A DNA stretch of 7,980 nucleotides from Thermoplasmata archaeon (GTDB lineage: Archaea > Thermoplasmatota > Thermoplasmata > Thermoplasmatales > GCA-001856825). The notes below the pieces were generated by a model. It saw nothing but the letters and a program-made list of their open reading frames with translations, did not search any database and was not told the origin of the DNA. Of this stretch, positions 6,114-7,980 are shown in pieces. The stretch lies in contig JAKBNO010000110.1 in the NCBI GenBank assembly GCA_021831005.1, positions 1 through 7,980 of the forward strand. Direction: 5' to 3'. Within the stretch, counting starts at the first letter, position 1, and each line of letters begins with the position of its first letter. The position numbers and the translations under genes are program-made.

Positions 6114-7684
6114 GAGACTACCTCTTGGATATCCAGTTCTCCCAATGCAACTGGCATCTTTATTCCCGTGCTCTTCAGGATTCTCGGATGAACTTCTCCG
6201 AAGAACCCAATTTTCTTGTCAGGAATGGAAATTCCAGCTATTCTCCCGGGAACGAACATTGGCTGTTCGTCTCTCGTAATTTCGTATTTCTCAATTCCAA
6301 GATCCTCCAGAATACCGATAAAAATACCTTTGATTCCGGAAAAAGAAGCTGCCTTGTCAGCTATTCCTATCCCGAGAACGTCTTTCTCTCTGCCATCGAT
6401 GAACACACTGCCGATTTCGAATATCCTCTGGGGATAGGGATGTCTAAAATTGTTCTTGAAAGTCTGCATAAGTGAAGGCGACATTCTGGTCCTGATGGAA
6501 TCCTGCTCCTGACTCACCGGATTCGAGATGTCAGTTCTTGTATCCCCGAAGCCATATATGGAATTGTACTTGCTGTTGACCAGAACGCTGCTCACCGTTT
6601 CGTTGAGGTCATAACCGACCATAAGCTCCCTCAGCTTGCTCTCCATAGATCTAAGAGAATTTGCCTTTCCGTAACTCACGAAACCTTCCTTCATTCTCCT
6701 GACATTTTCGTAACCAAGTCCCTTGAATACGTCTTCCAGTATGTCCACAGGTGCTATTATGTCAGTCCTGTAAAGTGGAACTTTCGCCTTCCCTTCATTG
6801 AACCCGTATCCCATCTTGATCAGAGAAGAGGCCATCTGTTCCTCTGGAAGGTCGTAGCCAAGTAAGTTCTTTACCGATTTTCTGGAAATTTCTTTCACCT
6901 GATACTCTAGCCTGGGTGCCACCACTCCATTCAACATTAGAGTCGATATGGTACCAGAAGGATATGAAAGGGCGGTCAACATAAGTATCATCGTTCTCTC
7001 CACTGCATTCAGGTTTGTGCCCTCAACGTCCACTAGCAGGTCTTCCGTTTCTTCGGTTACAGTAGTGACTGCAGAGTTGAGTATAGGAGGGAGCGATATT
7101 ATTTTGCCATCTGCGTCTATAATTCCAGGTATTTTTTCTGGGACCAGGTCTCCATAATCAAGGGCTTTCGGGTGATTTTTCATGAATTCGGCAATCTGCA
7201 CTTCTTCGGTTTCCCCAAGGGGAACGAATCTCTCTTCTCTTGTCACTTCTTTGTATGAAATGGGAAATTTTACCTTCTTGAGATCGTGGAGTCCGATGGA
7301 AGACAGCCTCCTGTTTCTTCCAATAGTCAGGTGTATCTTTTCCTGGTAATCTATGATTTCAGGGATCATATTCTTGATCTTGCAGCCCCTTACTATTCCC
7401 ACAGTGAAATAGGGTCTGTACTTTGGCGGAAAAGAGTTCACGACAAGATTTTCGTTTCGGACAGTTTGGTTTGAGAACTTTTCAATACCTTCAAATGTCC
7501 GAATTGCCCTCATTATTCCCTGGACCGAGTACAGGTCGGGCCTATCCGGATTGAACTCCATGACCAAGTCTCCCCCATCCTCCCTTGCTTCTCCACCGAG
7601 GAGCCACGGAACTTTCAACAACTGATCCTTAGACAGACCGGAGAAATCCGTTAGTTTCTTTTCATCAAACCTGACCAATACCAT
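6110..7684 (-). CDS. pheT: Phenylalanyl-tRNA synthetase beta subunit, archaeal type
   Basis: The beta chain of the (alpha-beta)2 PheRS helps bind tRNA(Phe) and carries the editing site that removes Tyr from Tyr-tRNA(Phe). The 524 residues fit the short archaeal/eukaryotic form; bacterial PheT is near 800. FNPDRPDLYSVQGI (44-57) is the hallmark of the N-terminal region. The B3/B4 editing domain spans roughly 85-260. The B5 domain (about 265-335) ends in YRTDIIAPVDILEDVFKGLG (305-324), whose acidic residues bind metal in the family. A class II-like catalytic fold follows from about 340, with ISNPVSQEQDSIRTRMSPSL (386-405) and GFFGEVHPRIL (493-503). ATG at 7684 lies about 26 bases after a TATA box. 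It is the first gene of an operon with nog1 and gltX. The alpha-subunit gene pheS is not adjacent in this window, although many archaea place it directly upstream. Confidence 0.95.
   Translation of the reverse strand: MVLVRFDEKKLTDFSGLSKDQLLKVPWLLGGEAREDGGDLVMEFNPDRPDLYSVQGIMRAIRTFEGIEKFSNQTVRNENLVVNSFPPKYRPYFTVGIVRGCKIKNMIPEIIDYQEKIHLTIGRNRRLSSIGLHDLKKVKFPISYKEVTREERFVPLGETEEVQIAEFMKNHPKALDYGDLVPEKIPGIIDADGKIISLPPILNSAVTTVTEETEDLLVDVEGTNLNAVERTMILMLTALSYPSGTISTLMLNGVVAPRLEYQVKEISRKSVKNLLGYDLPEEQMASSLIKMGYGFNEGKAKVPLYRTDIIAPVDILEDVFKGLGYENVRRMKEGFVSYGKANSLRSMESKLRELMVGYDLNETVSSVLVNSKYNSIYGFGDTRTDISNPVSQEQDSIRTRMSPSLMQTFKNNFRHPYPQRIFEIGSVFIDGREKDVLGIGIADKAASFSGIKGIFIGILEDLGIEKYEITRDEQPMFVPGRIAGISIPDKKIGFFGEVHPRILKSTGIKMPVALGELDIQEVVS
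6120..6124 (-). promoter_or_regulatory. Shine-Dalgarno site deciding the TTG start of the Nog1-family gene
   Basis: The minus strand reads GAGGT, six bases before the TTG at 6113, inside the last pheT codons. Together with the TTGA overlap of start and stop, it points to translational coupling between the two genes. Confidence 0.65.
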
Positions 7685-7705
7685 TTACTGAGGGATTGGG
7701 ACTTC

Positions 7706-7713
7706 ATATTTAT
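7706..7713 (-). promoter_or_regulatory. TATA box of the pheT-nog1-gltX operon
   Basis: On the minus strand ATAAATAT is centred about 26 bases before the pheT ATG, preceded by the A-rich AATAAC. This is the standard position for an archaeal TATA box on a leaderless transcript. No Shine-Dalgarno sequence stands before the ATG, unlike the two downstream genes. Confidence 0.65.
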
Positions 7714-7719
7714 GTTATT

Positions 7720-7793
7720 GTTAGGAGTTTGGGAAGCAGTAAAACTCCAATGCCTTGGCATCGAGATACACGGACTTCCCCCAAACCCCTAAC
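7720..7793. repeat. Imperfect inverted repeat with nested hairpins upstream of pheT
   Basis: The left arm GTTAGGAGTTTGGGAAG (7720-7736) pairs with the right arm CTTCCCCCAAACCCCTAAC (7775-7793) with one mismatch and two extra bases in the right arm. The 38-base middle contains ATGCCTTGGCAT (7750-7761), a small perfect stem. GGAGTTT in the left arm can instead pair with AAACTCC (7742-7748). The element lies between the pheT TATA box and the stop of a decayed gene, and the right arm overlaps that stop. It could be a remnant of a small transposable element, a terminator-like structure for the gene beyond, or a regulatory site. I see no clear target-site duplication. Confidence 0.6.
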
Positions 7794-7980
7794 TCTTGAT
7801 AACAAGGCTTTGGTGGACCAACATTAGATAGCCAATTCCATGAATATCAGAGCCTGTCAAACCTGCGCCTCCGAATCCCAACTTGTATTATATGAGATCT
7901 GCCTCTATCTAGCTTGTCATTGCCTGTATTTCGTCCTGTATCAGGGACAGATAGTTTGAAATCGGTATCCCCCGAACCCC
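7789..7980 (-). pseudogene. Decayed 3' end of an unidentified gene
   Basis: From the window edge, one minus-strand frame reads as protein-like sequence, with GIPISNYLSLIQDEIQAMTS, then TAG, then IEADLI, then TAA. It then reads YKLGFGGAGLTGSD and HGIGYLMLVHQSLVIKS before a final TAG at 7791-7789. Sense-like residues continue in the same frame on both sides of the two stops, which suggests nonsense mutations in a formerly coding 3' end; the 5' part lies outside the window. I do not recognise the family. A second frame is open from the edge for about 43 codons (through GDTDFKLSVPD), so the choice of frame is not certain. It is not recognisably pheS. Confidence 0.4.

Noticed and set aside
7777..7793. 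Possible G-quadruplex on the minus strand
   Set aside because: Only two long G runs are present within a short distance; four are needed.
7789..7980. TAG read as pyrrolysine in the right-edge reading frame
   Set aside because: A TAA stop follows in the same frame, so recoding of TAG alone does not restore the gene. The similar remnant at the left edge also has a frameshift.
7685..7980. tRNA or other structured RNA gene upstream of pheT
   Set aside because: I could not find a cloverleaf, a TTCGA-type T-loop with matching stems, or a CCA-adjacent acceptor stem. The structure seen is only the inverted repeat described above.

Overview
The window looks archaeal, most probably from a Thermoplasmata-like euryarchaeon; I cannot name the species. 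The evidence is as follows. The PheRS beta chain is the short archaeal/eukaryotic type. The GluRS is the archaeal class with an N-terminal extension before its HIGH motif. There is a Nog1-family GTPase and a stand-alone PRC-barrel protein. Several genes have an A/T-rich TATA-like box about 25 bases before the start codon, as expected for leaderless archaeal transcripts, while genes inside the operon have Shine-Dalgarno sequences instead.

Left part (1-3426, plus strand). Positions 1-215 hold a decayed minus-strand coding remnant with a stop and a frameshift. Four separate plus-strand genes follow: an MFS transporter (429-1682), a peroxiredoxin with a single cysteine (1770-2432), a small SAM-methyltransferase-like protein (2545-3072) and an 84-residue PRC-barrel protein (3172-3426). 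The last three each have a candidate promoter of their own, so they look like independent units rather than an operon. A T-rich terminator tract follows the peroxiredoxin gene.

Right part (7684 down to 3482, minus strand). A translation operon runs pheT - nog1 - gltX. pheT starts from a near-canonical leaderless promoter. nog1 starts with TTG in a 4-base overlap with the pheT stop codon. gltX starts with GTG and overlaps the end of nog1 by 50 bases. Both internal starts have well-placed Shine-Dalgarno sequences inside the preceding gene. The operon couples two aminoacyl-tRNA synthetases to a GTPase of the large-subunit ribosome assembly family. It converges on the PRC-barrel gene, and the 55-base gap has T-rich and hairpin signals.

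Far right (7685-7980). The operon promoter is followed outward by a 74-base imperfect inverted repeat, with alternative hairpins nested in it. Beyond it is the decayed 3' end of another minus-strand gene with two in-frame stops. No pheS is visible next to pheT in this window.

I found no CRISPR array, tRNA, rRNA or intact mobile element, and no convincing new multi-gene system. The points most worth a second look are the inverted-repeat region upstream of pheT, the altered KMSKS-like loop of GluRS, the peroxiredoxin without a resolving cysteine, and the overlapping non-ATG starts in the operon.
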